From JBDSTZ01 sp039927975 (GTDB lineage: Bacteria; Pseudomonadota; Gammaproteobacteria; Burkholderiales; Burkholderiaceae_D): DNA of 7,314 bases. Where the stretch lies: the NCBI GenBank assembly GCA_039927975.1, contig JBDSTZ010000465.1, forward strand, positions 1-7,314, read 5' to 3'. Below are positions 6,573 through 7,314 of this stretch, piece by piece. The notes beneath the pieces are model-generated. The model was not told where the DNA came from, did not search any database, and saw only the letters and a list, made by a program, of their open reading frames with translations. The position numbers and the translations under genes are program-made. Every line of letters starts with the position of its first letter. Within the stretch, counting starts at the first letter, position 1.

Positions 6573-7314
6573 ATGACCATCAAAGTTGCAATCAACGGTT
6601 ATGGCCGCATCGGCCGCAATGTGCTGCGTGCGTTCTACGAAGGCGGCAAGAAACAAGACATCCAGATCGTTGCCATCAACGACCTGGGCGACGCCAAGTC
6701 GAACGCCCACCTGACCCGCTACGACACCGCGCACGGCAAGTTTCCCGGCACCGTGACGGTCGAAGGCGACAACATGATCGTCAACGGCGATCCGATCCGC
6801 GTGTTCGCGCAGCGCAACCCTGCCGAAATTCCATGGGGCGAGCTGGGCGTCGACGTGGTGCTCGAGTGCACCGGCTTCTTCACCACCAAAGAGAAGGCTT
6901 CGGCCCACCTCAAGGGCGGCGCCAAGAAGGTCATCATCTCGGCCCCGGGCGGCAAGGATGTCGACGCCACCATCGTGTTCGGCGTCAACCAGGACGTCCT
7001 GAAAAGCACCGACACCGTCATCTCGAACGCTTCCTGCACCACCAACTGCCTGGCCCCGCTGGTCAAGCCGCTCAACGACGCCATCGGCATCGAGACCGGC
7101 CTGATGACCACCGTGCACGCCTACACCAACGACCAGGTGCTGTCGGACGTGATGCATGAAGACCTGCGCCGCGCCCGTTCGGCCACCATGAGCATGATCC
7201 CGACCAAGACCGGCGCCGCCGCCGCGGTCGGCCTGGTGCTGCCGGAACTGAACGGCAAGCTGGACGGTTTCGCGATCCGCGTGCCGACCATCAACGTCTC
7301 GCTGGTCGACCTGT
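6573..7314 (+). CDS. gap: Glyceraldehyde-3-phosphate dehydrogenase, type I (3' end outside window)
   Basis: This cytoplasmic tetrameric enzyme converts glyceraldehyde-3-phosphate, phosphate and NAD+ to 1,3-bisphosphoglycerate. The window holds 247 complete codons of a protein usually about 335 long, with no stop or frameshift. The NAD-binding Rossmann fold opens with INGYGRIGR (7-15), and AIND places D37 at the position that favours NAD over NADP. The active-site signature SNASCTTNC gives the nucleophile C155, and TVHAYTND gives the catalytic base H182. RRARSATMSMIPTKTGAA follows as the conserved phosphate-site region. Methionine occurs in 'SATMSMIP' where I recall other species having varied residues. 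tkt followed by gap, with pgk, pyk and fba commonly next in Burkholderiales, suggests a central-carbon cluster continuing to the right; that continuation is inference. Confidence 0.97.
   Translation, partial: MTIKVAINGYGRIGRNVLRAFYEGGKKQDIQIVAINDLGDAKSNAHLTRYDTAHGKFPGTVTVEGDNMIVNGDPIRVFAQRNPAEIPWGELGVDVVLECTGFFTTKEKASAHLKGGAKKVIISAPGGKDVDATIVFGVNQDVLKSTDTVISNASCTTNCLAPLVKPLNDAIGIETGLMTTVHAYTNDQVLSDVMHEDLRRARSATMSMIPTKTGAAAAVGLVLPELNGKLDGFAIRVPTINVSLVDL

Noticed and set aside
1..7314. Search for mobile elements, CRISPR arrays, tRNA or rRNA genes, or a defence or biosynthetic cluster
   Set aside because: I found no transposase or integrase frames, no terminal inverted repeats, no regularly spaced repeats, and no RNA genes. 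All genes recognised are housekeeping or common receptor families.

Overview
The window looks like ordinary chromosome from a high-GC betaproteobacterium, most likely Oxalobacteraceae (Massilia, Duganella or Janthinobacterium type). The grounds are the strong G/C third-position bias in all genes, the tkt-then-gap order known from Burkholderiales central-carbon loci, and protein sequences resembling that order. The genus is an inference from recalled family sequences, not from a search.

Layout. (1) Positions 1-86, minus strand: the first 28 codons of a probable COG2509-type FAD-dependent protein that runs off the left edge. (2) 87-566: a 480-base region without a convincing gene, becoming AT-richer toward its right end. 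It holds weak promoter-like signals and a small stem-loop before the next gene. (3) 567-3428, plus strand: a complete 953-residue TonB-dependent outer-membrane receptor with signal peptide, plug and barrel; its substrate is unknown. (4) 3429-3625: a GC hairpin, a 13-base tandem repeat and a strong intrinsic terminator between converging genes. (5) 3626-4351, minus strand: rsmE, a 16S rRNA uridine methyltransferase. (6) 4352-4472: a compact divergent promoter region. (7) 4473-6470, plus strand: tkt, transketolase. (8) 6471-6572: a spacer with a strong GC hairpin. (9) From 6573 to the right edge: the first 247 codons of gap, glyceraldehyde-3-phosphate dehydrogenase.

How the genes relate. tkt and gap form a metabolic pair. 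Transketolase produces and consumes glyceraldehyde-3-phosphate in the pentose phosphate pathway, and GapA oxidises it in glycolysis. rsmE is a housekeeping ribosome-maturation gene that shares an upstream region with tkt but has no obvious functional link to it. The TonB-dependent receptor appears to be a single-gene unit with its own upstream region and terminator.

No previously undescribed biological system is visible. The points worth a second look are small: the 13-base repeat beside the terminator, three cysteine pairs in the receptor, two GC hairpins lacking T-tracts, the 5' stem-loop of the receptor gene, and one marginal small reading frame.
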